From Hyaloscypha bicolor E (Eukaryota; Ascomycota; Leotiomycetes; Helotiales; Hyaloscyphaceae), in assembly GCF_002865645.1 (NCBI RefSeq), contig NW_020194615.1, forward strand, positions 434,001-498,000: a stretch of 64,000 nt of DNA, read 5' to 3'. Below are positions 1-12,228 of this stretch, piece after piece; the first letter of the stretch is position 1; each line of letters begins with the position of its first letter. The position numbers and the translations under genes are program-made. The notes under the pieces are model-generated. The model saw nothing but the letters and a program-made list of their open reading frames with translations, made no database searches and had not been told where the DNA came from.

Positions 1-1374
1 CCCTTCACCCTAGAATGCTATGTTCAATGTGCTGAACATCGGTGGCATCTGGCAGTCTCCACTTGGCATAAAGCGGCCGTGCGCACTTCAGAGAATTGGC
101 TGTTCCGCCGTAGATGAGTGTGCAAGGCCTGAGGGCTTGCTTACTTTACTCTCTTGATGTGTTGGCGTTACAAACAATATGTACTATAGCTTTGCAGCCT
201 CGCAGCCTTGTGATGTTCCAACCCCAACCCCCGGCCCTGCCGCGAATGGCAACCGTTCCGCACATATTCTTCTCTCACTGAGTCACTGAAGAGCTCCAAG
301 AAGCCAATTCCCTGCTAGAAACGCAATTGCCGCACTGTCTCATCAACGCCCCGCTTGTTAGGGCTGAACTCTCCCTTCTCTCCCTGCAGTAGCCCATACG
401 TAAGCCTGACTTCCCGTACTCCAAACCCCCACACCTCTCCTCTAGCGGCTTCTTAGTTCCCATCATTATCCCGCGTTTTGCCCAAAGATGGCTGGCCCGC
501 CAACACGAGCAAGCTTTGAATCCCAGCCCCTCACTGTCCTTCTTCGCTTCATTCCGTGCTGCAACACCCCAAACCATGTGATGTATAGTTTGCCGTCTAA
601 ACTCAACAATTTCAATGCCAAGACTTCTCGACATGGTGCTCTTTCTTGGCACGGCCCTGCAGCAGGGACCGACCCTGGGACGGATTACTGGATATCTGTG
701 ATGGTGTCGAGTCGCCATGGAGCGAGATCTCGCCGTCGTCTAGGATTTCCGCATAGCTTTCCTTCTCCATCCAACGAGGTACAGTTCTTCTGCAGAATCT
801 ACCCCTGACAAACGATATCCTAATTCACCGCTCATCCAACCAGAGGTTGGGAAAATGGGATGTCAAACGCAGCTTGCAATAAACGCGCTGCTGTGCTGGC
901 AAACACCTCGACTTATGCTTAGGGACCCACTCTTCCTTATTTTCGGTGTCTCTATGTGTATCAAGAATAACGTCTCGATTCACGCCAAGAGGCGGCAGGA
1001 GACGAGCAGGCGGTGAGGAAACTGTACTGCAACGGACTTGTAATTTGATTGCCCTCTTTTGCGTTGGGATGTGAAGAGTATATATATATTGATGTCCACC
1101 GCGGGAGGAGAAGTGTCAGTGGTGGGTAACAAGTCGCCAACATCGAATCACAAATTGGAACCAAGCTTGCTGGTTAACATTATTACTCCTCGAACCCAAA
1201 CCCGAACTCAGTTCCAGCATCTATCTTCAAATCGGCAATCAGGGATTTGCATCCTCGTGAGTTACCGTACCTTGTCGGGATCCACAGTTCTCAGGGATTT
1301 CTACCTGGGTGTAAACTTCTGGACCAGCATAGAACTGATGCTAACTTGTTCTGTAGTCTATCTCGTGAATCACG
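1..1374. other. Intergenic, no supported gene
   Basis: Several short open frames exist on both strands but none shows fungal codon bias, a recognisable domain or intron structure. The right part is the 5' flank of the regulator gene that starts at 1375. I see no tRNA or repeat here. Confidence 0.5.
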
Positions 1375-4149
1375 ATGCCACAACTCCCTGGCGACGGCGC
1401 ACCTTCTATTCTCCACGATGGCACGCTTGAGAATTTCGCTACTGATGGTCGGTACGCCTTTGACAGCACCGGTTACGTTCTACTGGACAACGGTGGGATC
1501 CTGGCAAGCACTTTTGATGTTAGCCCGCCAGGTTCCTCTGATACCGAAAGTCTACACAAAGGTGCCTCATACGCCTCACATGGCAACGAAAGTACACCTT
1601 CTCGTATGGCGGCAAGCAATGCGCCCACCAATATGTCCGATTCTTGGGAGATGGATATCGATTCAAATAATTCCATCCAAGGAACGTCCTCTAAGGAGAC
1701 GATTCCCCAAATCGACCGATCCATGACAGATTCCTCAGTCACCTCGAGAGACTATGTGATTGTCACCGACAGAGCACAACTAGCCGCTGCCATGTCACAG
1801 CTTGATGATACTACCATGGCAGGATCTGATCCAGCAATTCGTCAGAATTCGGCTGAGTGCTCATGGGTCCAGCTTTCGAACCGTCACCAGGATGGCTTCA
1901 CTGGCTTATCAAGCTCGACAGCATCCGGATGCCCAAATAGACAGTCCTTCGAAGCTCCTGGGGCATTCTGGACTCCGGACCATCTGTTTTCCGTAGTCCA
2001 GGGTCGCGAACTTGGCTTCCCGTGGGAGTCTATCGGCCCTCATCCAGTTCAGTGCAAGAAACCCAGCACCACCGATCCTCTTAGCATTCCAGAGTCTCAA
2101 GACAGCCGTGAAGTTTGTGACTGGCCTGCGCGTGCCGGAGCATTGCCCACCGAGGACTTCAGCGGGCAACACTGGCCTCAAGGAAACACTCAGATGCAAC
2201 AACACACATCTCAACCCTTATTCACAAACCCGCAGACCTCGACTATGAATGTTGCAGCATATGAAGACCTCCCATTGCCTAGTCGGTTTGGATTCGGCCT
2301 TGCTCGAACGTCTTCACCAGAAAACACGGAGCTGATTTACCACGAAAGTTCCTCATCGGCCGAAATTAACGTGCTCGGCACGAACAAAATTATACCAACG
2401 CACGGCAGCACCCAATGCCACCGTCTTCGAGGCAATGAAGACATGAGGCCAATTGCAACGAAGCCTTTCAAAACCCGTTCCTCCCCTACACAACGCTCCA
2501 ACAGAACATCCAGCGTGACCACCAACGGCGTTCAGAAAAAGAAATCAACCAGAACGCTCCCCGAAGGTGGAAAAGAAAATTATCGCAAAGTACGATTAAT
2601 TCATGCCTGTGTGGATTGCCAGCACATGAAGAAGGTGGTAAGTCGGCCACTACAGTTACCTGGAAGCGAACTCCACCCTAACTGAGCTCTTTCAGTGCGA
2701 GACTGCCTTTCTGCTTTGCGAGAGATGCCGAATGATTATAAAGGGTCAAACACACTTGGCCCCTGTGATTTGCTATCGACTAAATTTTGAACTAGTGTTT
2801 TTGGTGACCTCAGGTGAGTTTTTCTAACTTCTAGCTCTTTGTTACTAACTTGAATCGCTTGACTAGACTTCTACGGCGTTGAACAGCGCGGCAATAGCAT
2901 TAAGAGTAAGATTGAGTCAATGCACGGCGAAATGCGCTATTTATTTCTCGGGGCCGGCCTTCGGGAATATGGAAATGAGATCAGCATCGACATTGATGAA
3001 TCAAGCGTGCTTCTCGTCAAGATCCAAACCACGACAACCACGCAGAAGCAGCATTGGATCACGACGCAACTTCCATGCCTCACTGCCAGTATGGTAACTC
3101 CAAGAGATGGCGCTGAAGAGAACTCATATGCCATTGTTCCAGACTGTCTGCCGGAAATCGACGATTTGGATGACTGGGGTCGTCAAGATATTCGAGACCT
3201 GGCTCTCAAATGGCCCTCGAATCTGGAAGCCTTATATGATCTAGCCCTCCTGGAGTACCTCGAAGTCACCCCACGACTGCCCTGCGTAAATATCTCTGAT
3301 GAACGGATATGAAAAATGCTGACCATTCTATAGTATAGTATTGTCAATGCCACTATGCGAATCGTTAGCCTCGGGAAGAATTTGGACAGCCGTCGTCCCA
3401 TCGATCATAACAAAATCGTGGAAGTGATTACAAAGCAGCAACCGACATTCCCGCGGTTTGGAATCGACGAGTTCAATGAATGCAAGGCATACTTTCAACT
3501 TCCAATGACTGCTCGGACGCAACTCTACATCCATGCAGCCCAAGCGATCGAGAAGACTCAACTGGAACTCGGAAAGGAGATCGACAACCTTCTGAAGGAT
3601 AAGGAATTGAAAACGAAAAGCAATTTCTTGGCGGTGAGCGCATGCTTGCGGCGCCTAGGTTTAGAGTATCGACAACGCCTTCAGAGATATCGTTGCTTTG
3701 CCTCAGGTACCTTGCCTTTCGTTCATTTCATGAAATTTCACTTACTTACGTCTCCCTTAGATGAGGTAGAAGACCGAATTAGACGGTGCCATTACATGTA
3801 CGCTCTTTTCACCCGTCTTTATGATGTTTGGTGCCGTGGCACAGCCTTGTTCTCGGAAGGGACCGTGGTCCAGTATAGCGAGGGTCTTCATTATAATAAA
3901 GACCTCATCGACTCCTTTTCGAGGTTGTGCCCTCGGGAGCGGAAATATTGTAAGTTGGGAATTTAGAGGTCTCCGTCTGAATGCAGTTCAACCATTGCAT
4001 TATCACTAACCGTTAGTTCAGGCGAGGCAATACTTGTTGACTCGAATGTCGACGACTCAATTTACAGGAAGCTCGTTGCAGAGAAGGCGCCAAAAGGCGA
4101 CAGGAAATCTCCCAAAAGCTCCAAGGTCCCACAACGTTCCACAGTCTGA
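1375..4149 (+). CDS. Putative Zn2Cys6-like transcription regulator, six exons
   Basis: Exons read as 1375-2637, 2696-2813, 2867-3285, 3334-3706, 3761-3949 and 4022-4149, with GT-AG introns of 47-72 bp that keep frame throughout, giving about 829 residues. The first 400 residues are Ser/Thr/Gln-rich and look disordered. A basic stretch then leads into a cysteine cluster: C412-x2-C415-x6-C422-x6-C429-x2-C432-x14-C447. The first five spacings match a fungal Zn2Cys6 binuclear cluster; the last is longer than the usual 6-9. An intron falls exactly before the third cysteine. The rest (about 380 residues) matches no domain I know. A nuclear DNA-binding role is inferred from the cluster alone. The start is the ATG opening the long first exon. 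Confidence 0.7.
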
Positions 4150-5802
4150 GGAGTAACCTGCTCCCTGTGGACTCCATGTTCTATGTGGTTCTTGACGTGT
4201 TTAATGTATTGCATAAGTTATAGAAAAGGGGTTCAAATAGTTTTCTTCTGTGTTCTCTATGGCGTATCTAGTGTATCTCTTAAGTGCAGAGAAGTGGTTC
4301 AAGCAATTTCAAAAACCTATAAAAATGTCACAAACTCCAAAGTTGTAAACATCCATTGTCTTAGGTCGTGAAAAATTGAGCATGCTTCTTCCCCAACGTT
4401 AAATTCAATGTAACACCTCGTGATCCTAAACCGCATCCCATTCAATGGAACTCATCCCTGCCCAGCTCTAAAAAAAATAACCTCAAAACGAATAAAGCGC
4501 CCTCATGATCGGCTCAGGAGTTCCTTGCAGGATCCATTTTCGGTGATCAACGAAACCACCGAAGTGCTCAGGAGAAGATCGGTGAGGTTGGCCGACTCAT
4601 CAGCAGACCGCTTGCCTTCTCAGCTACTGACCATGGAACGAACGTCGGTGACGAGAAGGATGCCGGTTGTGACACCGTGGCGTCGTTCAGGAGGGCGGGG
4701 ACACTCACCACGGTTTATTCCATCACTAGTAATAGGCACGCTCAGATGAAGAAGCAGGGTGTGCTGGCGCGGTGATGCCTTCGTTGTCGGTAAGCACCCT
4801 GCTGCAAACATATAATACGAGCCCCCTTCCCCTTCTCCTGTTGCCATGGTAAAGGAGGCCACACTTGCACGATGAGTGAACCAAGCAAGAGCAATATCAC
4901 GCTCGACCTGAGCACCAACACGGCGACAGTCAAGTTCGTGAACCTGACCATTTTCGGGGAGTTAAAAGGTTCTCGTAACTGACGGTCACATGTAGGGTCG
5001 GTGATACGACGCACACCTATCAAAACAACCCTGCACCGGTTGGTTCGGGACAGGTCCGTCGGCAGTCGTTCTCGACTACCCAAGGGGACGCTCCATCAGT
5101 TGGTTCAACCGGCTCGGTACGCTCATACTCTCCGCTGTGAACACTAGACAGAGATGTGGCTAACTCAACCTAGGGCTCACAGCAGCAGGGAGGAGGTTCC
5201 AGCTCGGGTTCCGGGTAGAGACTTAAGTGGAGACAAACGCGGGAAAAGCGAGGGCAGCGAAGCGGGCATCGAGGAAGCTTTGGTTCTTTCCGAATTCGTC
5301 CAGTTGGTTCTGGAGTGCCAGAATTCTTTAGTCATTTGAGTTTCGTAATTGATATGAGAAGTCTGGGAAATGATGATGTGTTGCGTTGATGAAGCCTCTG
5401 TAGGGTTGAGCCCGGAGTAGTTAGATGTCTGTGACTGGATCCAGACAGTAAATTTTGCGCTTTTTATCAACTATTTTATCTTCTCTTAATGCTGTCTTTG
5501 GAATAAATGAAAAATGCGCCCCAAGAAACTCTGCGAAATATTTCGAGTCGAATTAACATCGGACTCGAGGGGGTGGGGCAATTTTCGCTCGCAAATTGTG
5601 GCTTAAGTCACGTGAAGAAACTTCAGAAAATGATACTTCCAATACAACATTGCGAGAAAGGTGCCAGATAATCTGCGCAGATACCATATATCATAAGTTA
5701 TAAATTGCTTGCATATGATTTCATGAATATTAGTGCATCTCCTCCTGGATGAGATCCCTAGGAACATGTGTCGTTATACAACCCCTGAGGTAACGAACCC
5801 AG
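4150..5802 (+). other. Intergenic with a possible decayed coding remnant near 4531-4980
   Basis: Between the regulator and the transposon no intact gene is visible. In one plus-strand frame around 4531-4773 there is a coherent peptide including FSATDHGTNVGDEKDAG, which shifts frame near 4745. It could continue after an intron-like segment (GTAAGC at about 4791) into a short Thr/Asn-rich peptide ending near 4981. I recognise no family. It may be a relic of a gene. The remainder up to 5802 is featureless, moderately AT-rich sequence. Confidence 0.3.
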
Positions 5803-8005
5803 TAACCGAGATCCCTAGTCAATGCACACCCCAAGCGAATGCATATTTTACAAAATATTACCCCTCCATCTTCAAAATTCGATAAAATGGTCAGCGAACA
5901 AGATATTGAGAAAGCGATTAATGCGCTAGATAGGTAATTAATCCCTAATTATAGTCAAGTGGCCAGGGATTTGGTATTGAGCATATAACCCTTATGCGAA
6001 GGCATAAAGGCATATATACCTCCAGACAAGAAGCAACCTCCCTCTACTATAAATTCCTTACCGATACGCAAGAAGAGGCTTTAATTAGTCAAATTAATAA
6101 GCTTATAGTCCATAGACTTCCTCCTACCTTGCAGATTATTAGAAACCTTATAGAGGAGATTATTGGCCGTAATATAAGCAAGAATTAGATAGCTGGTTTT
6201 GTTTACCGGTACTTATCTCGCCTGAAGAGCCTTTATTTATATAATATTAATAATTTGCGGATAAAATCGGAATATGGGCCCCATATCTAGTTCTTCTTTA
6301 ATTTAGTAGCGTTGAATTTTAGTATTTTCCTCATATTTTGCTTACTTTGTGGATAAAATAGCTAATATTCCCCCCCCTCTACTTAGTTAATTAAAGCAAT
6401 CGAAGATTATAATATTATGGCAGAAAACATATATAATTAGGACGAGAAGGGTTTTTTAATTAGAATTATACGTATAATAAAGCGTATAATAATAAAAGAA
6501 GTATATAATAATAGGAAAATTACTAAAGCAAAGCAGGATGGCTCGCGAGAGTTTATTAGCTTACTTGCTTCTATCTGTACGGATAATACAAAGATTCCAC
6601 CGGCTCTTATTTATAAAGGAACTTCTGGGGACCTTTAGGATACTTGGTTAGACGATTTAAAAGAGAGCGAATATGCTTGGTTTACGTCTAGTACAAATAG
6701 ATAGTTATCTAATATCCTGGGCCTGGTATATCTTACCCAAGTTTTTAATCCTGCTACCCGTACGAAAGCAGGGCGTAGAAGGAGGCTTTTAATCGTAGAT
6801 AGGTACTCTAGCTACGTTAATATGGAGTTTATTCGGACATGTGATTAGCTTAAAATTCTGCTTCTTATTTTACTCCCGTATTTAATATACCGTCTTTAAT
6901 CTTTGGATATGGGCTGTTTTTTACTACTTTCTACTTACTATTCTACCGAGATTAATAGGGTTTTGAATACTAGCGAGGGTATTACTTGCTTAATAAAAAG
7001 GATATTTTGGTCTATTTTCAAGCCTGCTTAGGACAAAAATATATCTGAATCGAATATTTTATCCGCTTGGAAGAAGACAGGTATATGGCCCTACTAACTA
7101 TTAATTATCTTATTAGCTATTACTCTACTAAGACCGCAAACTTCTCCTGAAGCTTCTCCTAATATAATTTCAACTTCTTATACTGCGAAACGCATATAGT
7201 AATTCTCAAAAATATATATAAAAAACCCGTCTAAGGTTGCTTTTCGCAAGCTTACTAAAGCGAACGAGACGAATGCTATAAAGGCTTCTATTATAGAGTA
7301 CCATATAGAGAGTTTGAAGGAAGCTTTATAGCTTGAAAAGAAAAAGAGACGTCGTGGGAAAAAGCTTAATTTAATAGGAGAGCCATTAGGAAAGGCCCAG
7401 TTCTTTGGAATAGCTAAAGTACTAGCTACAGTGGCACGTGAGGATGCGAGGATTATATAGGCAGAATAAGATAAATTGGATAAGCAAAAGGCAAAGGAGG
7501 ATGCAAAGATTGCTAAGGCTATAGATGATGCCTTGAAAAAGCAGGAGAAAGAGTTAGAGAGGCTTAGGAAGGCGGAGGAAAAAGTAATTACTAATCAAGT
7601 AAAGAAGGAGAAGCATAAATTAGAGGTTTTGGAAAGGGCAGTAGCTAGAAAGGCGGCTACTATAGCTAGAAATGCTACTAAAAAAGCCAAACCCTCTCGT
7701 ATAGTAATATTGAGGGTAGGGTCTTCGATTTTATCGAATTTAGGGGCTCAGGAAGCAGGAATAGTGGAGGAGGACGATTCTGAAGCTGTGGGGGTGGTAC
7801 AGACCTCCCGATCGGGAAGGGAGATTATTCTACTATAATGCCTTAGAAAATGAAAAATCCTAATTAGCCAACTTAATGCACCTAGTTCAATTGCTTTATA
7901 TTTTTAATTTTAGGCCGATTGATTATGTGGTTATTTAATAATTAATTAATTAAGCTCGAGGTCGGCTGAAAATTTGGGGTGTGCATTGACTAGGGATCTC
8001 GGTTA
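5803..8005 (+). mobile_element. Pogo/Fot1-type (Tc1/mariner superfamily) DNA transposon, complete ends, inactive
   Basis: The element has perfect terminal inverted repeats of about 30 bp, left 5805-5834 and right 7974-8003, beginning ACCGAGATCCCTAGTCAATG, each flanked by the TA target duplication typical of Tc1/mariner insertion. The interior reads on the plus strand as a decayed transposase: an N-terminal helix-turn-helix region (from about 5887), a DDE-like segment with ...LLIVDRYSSYVN... near 6800, and a Lys/Glu-rich C-terminal coiled coil (7476-7838). Many stops, mostly TAG and TAA, interrupt it where Trp or Gln would be expected. That is the pattern left by C-to-T mutation (RIP-like). 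Confidence 0.85.
7476..7838 (+). pseudogene. C-terminal part of the Pogo-type transposase
   Basis: This is the longest open stretch left inside the transposon, 120 residues, dominated by Lys, Glu and Ala heptads that predict a coiled coil, followed by an acidic Glu/Asp patch. Fot1/Pogo transposases carry such a charged coiled-coil tail downstream of the DDE domain. The upstream catalytic part is broken by stops, so this cannot be a working protein. Confidence 0.7.
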
Positions 8006-8205
8006 TCAAAACCCCCGGGTTTTTAGCGATATCTTCAGGCCTTGCAAAACCAAAGTCACCCACTTCACTTCACAGTTTCACCATAACCGTATATTAAAAC
8101 TCCATTTAATTCAAGCGCACCCGAGAAAAAGAAGTTAGAAAGCGTTTAGGAGGCCTTTAAACCTCACTCTAAATATAATATAGAAGCGGTTAGAATAGTT
8201 AACCA

Positions 8206-8362
8206 CTCGCCTTGTGAGACATGCCAGGCGCTAGCATGGGGGATCTCGCTTGGTATCTTACTAACAAATTTGTATGCAGAGGTACCCTTTCGTACATAAT
8301 TTTATCTTCGCGAGCCGAGGGAGACCCCCATGCTAGCGACTGGCAATGTCTCACCAGGCGAG
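8206..8362. mobile_element. Short foldback element (MITE-like)
   Basis: About 38 bp at 8206-8241 (containing GCTAGCATGGGGG) is repeated in inverted orientation at 8325-8362 with one small indel and a few mismatches, around an 85 bp spacer. No coding capacity. It lies about 200 bp beyond the Pogo-type element and upstream of the DUF7587-like relic. Family not recognised. Confidence 0.55.
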
Positions 8363-8645
8363 GCTTCGTTTCTTAGCGAAATACCCTGAAATCACGATAC
8401 TAGGCTCGTAAGTGAGAACCGCGGAAAATGCAACTAATCCATCACCCATTACATAATCACAGATTCGCGATGAAAAGTACAATTATAAGCCAATGAAGGA
8501 GGCCACTTACGCAGAATTGCGAATTAAAATGCCTTGTTATGTGTGGCAAAGCGCAGGCAATTTGCTGATGTGACTGTATAATCAGCTGAGAATCTCCTAG
8601 CTTCATGGCTGCTCAGATTTCTTCGAATTTGAAACTGAGTATCTC

Positions 8646-9060
8646 TTGTTCAACTCTACAGGGGAGAGGTCATGGCTTCGGGAAAGATTCATTTCCATAC
8701 CTCGCTACCTATTTCGAACTTTTACTCCAATGTCCGACGGCACAACTGACAAGTTTTGGGTGAAGTCCAAGAATGCCGGGTATTACCGTTCAGACAACAA
8801 AGTGGACATCCTATCTAGGGAATATAATCAGGAAGTGGCGAGCATGCTTAACAGGCACCGTCGTTGGTGGGGCAAAGATAAAAACCCTAATAACTTGGCT
8901 TCCTGGACGAGCTCACTCTTATTTACTTCAGTATATTTTCTACCGGAAGACCGATTCAAGAGACAGATCAACTTTAGACCAGATCTGTTTTTGCTTTGTC
9001 GACTTTCCCTGAAATATGCAACTGCTATAGGGATGTATAAAGAGTGGCTATGCTCTTGTC
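8646..9060 (+). pseudogene. DUF7587-like domain remnant with frameshifts
   Basis: The frame starting near 8646 reads PRYLFRTFTP...ASMLNRHRRWWG...NLASWTSSLLF, which resembles the fungal DUF7587 domain from memory (PRYLFRxFxP start, WTSSLLF core). Right after WTSSLLF the homologous reading continues in the next frame (LLQYIFYRKTDSRD...FCFVDFP, to 9012), then shifts again (EICNCYRDV). Two frameshifts and no clear start or end make this a broken gene. The function of DUF7587 proteins is unknown. Family assignment is moderately sure; the frameshifts are plainly visible. Confidence 0.5.
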
Positions 9061-9337
9061 ACAGGACAAGAGACCCGGCCGTCAGTTCTCAGAGTGTGCT
9101 GTAAGATGGAGATGTAAGCGCCTAGAGCTCGCGTGGTGCTACTGCGTCTGGGCCCAGGAACTGCTACTTTCAGATATACGGTAGTTATAGCCATAATATA
9201 ACAACAATTGACTCCTAATCCTAACTGCTGAAATCACTGGAGAGAATCGTACTGGTATTTAAAGAAAGGGACTTGAGAAAATGAGATTGAAGAAACAAGT
9301 AAATTATATCTCGGGCTTGCCGTGTGGCAATCTTTGG

Positions 9338-10319
9338 CTACCCGGCTTGCGCGCAACTTGAAATGCATGTCCCTTTGACTGCCCCGGACAAACCAGTTAG
9401 TGGTAACCTTAGCGTTTCAGCACCTAGGACAGTGCGGACTTGGAATCCTAGCACACTCCATTCTCTAACTGCTGGTCGTCCGACTATCCCCTTTGAATCT
9501 AACTGTTTGCCAGCGTCGAGCCCATCTGTGTAGACGGCGAAGTCATCGAGATTCAGCAATGAACCATCGACTGGCAGTGATGGTAGGGAGATTTCGTCCC
9601 ACGAGGGAGAGCCACGGTCGTCAACGCCGCAGACAAAGACGAAGAATTGGTCGAATGCATCTGAAGGATCTTCGCCGACAGATTTCTTGGGAATGCTCGA
9701 CTTGATCTCGAGTTCCAGACCGATTTCACGTTTGTCTTCGCCGTTGTGCTCGACATCGCCGATGCCTCGGATCTCATCAGCATTCTGTCCATATCCGGGA
9801 TAGATCTTGCGAGTGCCCCCAAGACGCGTTGAGTTCAAACAGAGCCACCCGGACGTACGGATACTTAGGACTAAAATACGTCAACCTGTAATCAAAAGGG
9901 GTCCCTTCTGTGACGCTGTAGTGCTTCCTTTCCTCATCCTGACTAAGGCTCGTATTCGACATATGCACCCGGCACTCCGAAACGAAGTCCTCCTGCTTGA
10001 CACCCGACGTGCGGTGCCCTTCAGCAAATCCCTTCTATAGGTCTGTAGCAAGCGACATGTCGAAGTATGTCCGCAATCTTTCGGATTGCATCAAGTTCGT
10101 TCTGTGACACTTTGGGCAGCCTGGGGGGGTGTTCTTGTGCGGGGCTTCGGTTACCGTGCGCAAGCTGATTGTTATATACCTTCCCTTTCTTCCGAACTCA
10201 AAGTCGTTGGCTACCTTCAGCAATTTGGTAAATGCACACTTGTACAATGACATTATGAGTCGGAGATATTCGTCCGTTAGAGAGAATTCGTCGGAACAGA
10301 TGTGGACTTTGTGGCACAA
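9338..10319 (-). pseudogene. Decayed coding sequence, family unknown
   Basis: Three successive minus-strand segments show good fungal codon usage but lie in different frames: about 10319-10035, 9968-9777 (FDYRLTYFSPKYPYVRVALFELN) and 9838-9338 (including AFDQFFVFVCGVDDRGSPSW). No plausible introns join them, and the 9838-9338 frame has no ATG at its start. The best reading is a gene broken by small indels. I cannot name the family. Confidence 0.4.
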
Positions 10320-10500
10320 CGATTATGCTGAAGTGCGAGTCCCTGTCATTCCTGCAATCTATCTCGCCAACATCCCTTCCATTTGATCTTGAATTCGTAC
10401 AATGTTTCCCTCACCAACGGTCGATGCTTAATGTTGCCCACCCCTCCCGGACCACCACCCCTTCCACTCCACCCAACTTCCTCCACCAAGTGTAAATCAC

Positions 10501-10773
10501 CTATCCAGCCATTATCATGTACAGAAAGATCACCGGCCACGCAGCTGATAAGATGAGCGCCGCCACCACCGACACGAAGCCTACTTTCGATGTTCCTTGC
10601 GGTCCGCGCCATCGGTCGACTAGAAGTGTGGTCGCCAATATCATCATAATGCCCTGAAAAGCACCAAGCCAAAGCAGAGCCATATTCCTTGTGTTGAAGG
10701 CATCTTGCGGACTGATGACATCCAAAGACGTGTCGACGTGTGTGATGATGGCTGAGGACAAATTCGCTCCCAT
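10501..10773 (-). CDS. Small predicted membrane protein, 90 aa
   Basis: Single exon starting at an ATG with A at -3 and G at +4. After a polar N-terminus of about 32 residues there are two hydrophobic segments, roughly residues 33-51 (ALLWLGAFQGIMMILATTL) and 62-88, separated by a short Arg/Gly-containing loop. The layout suggests a two-pass membrane protein. No family recognised. It is compact and bounded by ordinary intergenic sequence, with a purine-rich GA tract at about 10940-10980 upstream. Confidence 0.5.
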   Translation of the reverse strand: MGANLSSAIITHVDTSLDVISPQDAFNTRNMALLWLGAFQGIMMILATTLLVDRWRGPQGTSKVGFVSVVAALILSAAWPVIFLYMIMAG

Positions 10774-11421
10774 CTTGCTTGTGGGTGTAAAACGAGGAGA
10801 GGGAGATGGTGGTCGACAAGGGTAGTGTTTCCGGGTCGAAGGGTCGCTTGCGCAAATGAAGTGGAGGTGGGTTCGTGATTAAAAGATTTGTTCGTTAGTT
10901 GACCAGCAACGATTCAATTCGTGAATGATAGAACGCAAAGGCGAGAGAAGAGAAGAGAAGAGACAGAAAAGGTCGAGAAAGACCAAGCAATGGGGCCGCA
11001 TTATCTGAGTAGATGCGGAGGGTATATGTACCGGTATCAGATGAAACAATGACAGGTGCTCAGCCGCGCTCAGGATTGGGCACCCTTGAACCATAACCCT
11101 CGGAACGGGTCATCGAACGGGCCAACGTCGCACTTTGGGCTGATCTAACGATAAAAGAGGCCATTTTGGATATAGTCCGACGGGGTTTGTATGAGGTTTG
11201 TGTCTGAGCTTGAACCTCAGACGCCTCGCTTATAAGCGAGCCCCTGGGTGTTAAGCGAAGCATCATGATCATCTGATAACATCGGATTGATAGGTGAGAG
11301 GTCGTTGATAAATTAGATTGTAAAGAGCAATTGCTCACTCTGATACTATTGTCACATTCTTTTAGTGAGAAGTGGTTGAGATGCAAGTTGTTGATATGTT
11401 CACTTCGGTTAGGTCAAGGTC

Positions 11422-11450
11422 TTTATCACGTGCAAATATCACGTGATAAA
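11422..11450. promoter_or_regulatory. Paired E-box inverted repeat
   Basis: The sequence holds TTTATCACGTG and its exact inverted copy CACGTGATAAA, separated by 7 bases. CACGTG is the E-box core bound by bHLH factors. It stands about 270 bp upstream of the HET remnant at 11721. Binding is inferred only. Confidence 0.35.
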
Positions 11451-11720
11451 ACAACCGGAGTGGTGCCACTCCGTTCAACATCGTGGTGGAATGTCCTTAA
11501 GATGAAAATTTCAGATTTTCCGAGTATCTTCTAAGAATCAAATGAAAAGAATTCATAAGTCACGGTGCGAGCAGAGGGGTTGATGCCTGACTTATTGCCT
11601 GGCCACGCGGGACGCATTTCTTAGCCTCGAGATCTCTATCAGAATGCGTGTTCTTTTTATACTCATTGATTCCTCGAACACGAAATTTCCCCTAGAGCGT
11701 ACAGCCTCCGCAGGTTTGCC

Positions 11721-12228
11721 ATGAACTTCAACCACATTCATGCCAAAGGCCTAGTTGGGGACGAGGCCGGGTCACATGAGCAAAGAGATGGTCTCGGGGA
11801 GGGAGGTACGTATATCGACGCGGAGAACCTCGAACTCAGCGCTACAGAGTTGGTCTACTCCAAAGAGGACTCAGCTGAGACACCTTCCTCGAAGTACTAG
11901 TATTGTTCTCTGCCTTCTCTGACCTCCGTCGGGCTGATTGAGCTACTATCGGGGAAAGGTTCGGACCCTAAATCTTGCTTACCGCTCCCCGTGAATCTCG
12001 AAGATATCCGGCCATTCGAGGTTCTCTTGTATGTCTGGGGGGATGCGCGCGGCAAGAAGACAGCCCCCTGTTCCAACCATGACAGCATTTCACAGCTCAA
12101 GAAATCTACTCTACTGGTTACTGTGAATTTTTGGCACGCCCTTCGCCGATTCCGGCTTGAAGACAAAACCAAGAACTCTGGATCGATGCTATATGTATCT
12201 ATTTCAATTGACACTGAATGAAATACTG
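11721..12228 (+). pseudogene. HET (heterokaryon incompatibility) gene, 5' part
   Basis: An ATG at 11721 opens a frame to a TAG at 11898-11900. The same frame continues beyond the stop as LPSLTSVGLIELLSG...NLEDIRPFEVLLYVWGD, the usual N-terminal run-in and first core motif of the HET domain (PFEALSYVWGD type). Next comes LLVTVNFWHALRRFRLED, then after a one-base shift WIDAICI, the second core motif. Reading is lost after about 12228, where AT-rich repeat DNA begins. HET domains trigger cell death in vegetative incompatibility. The missing remainder appears to be at 16945-18140. Confidence 0.75.

Noticed and set aside
275..718. 147-residue minus-strand frame at the window start
   Set aside because: No ATG in good context, no domain, and a competing plus frame over the same bases.
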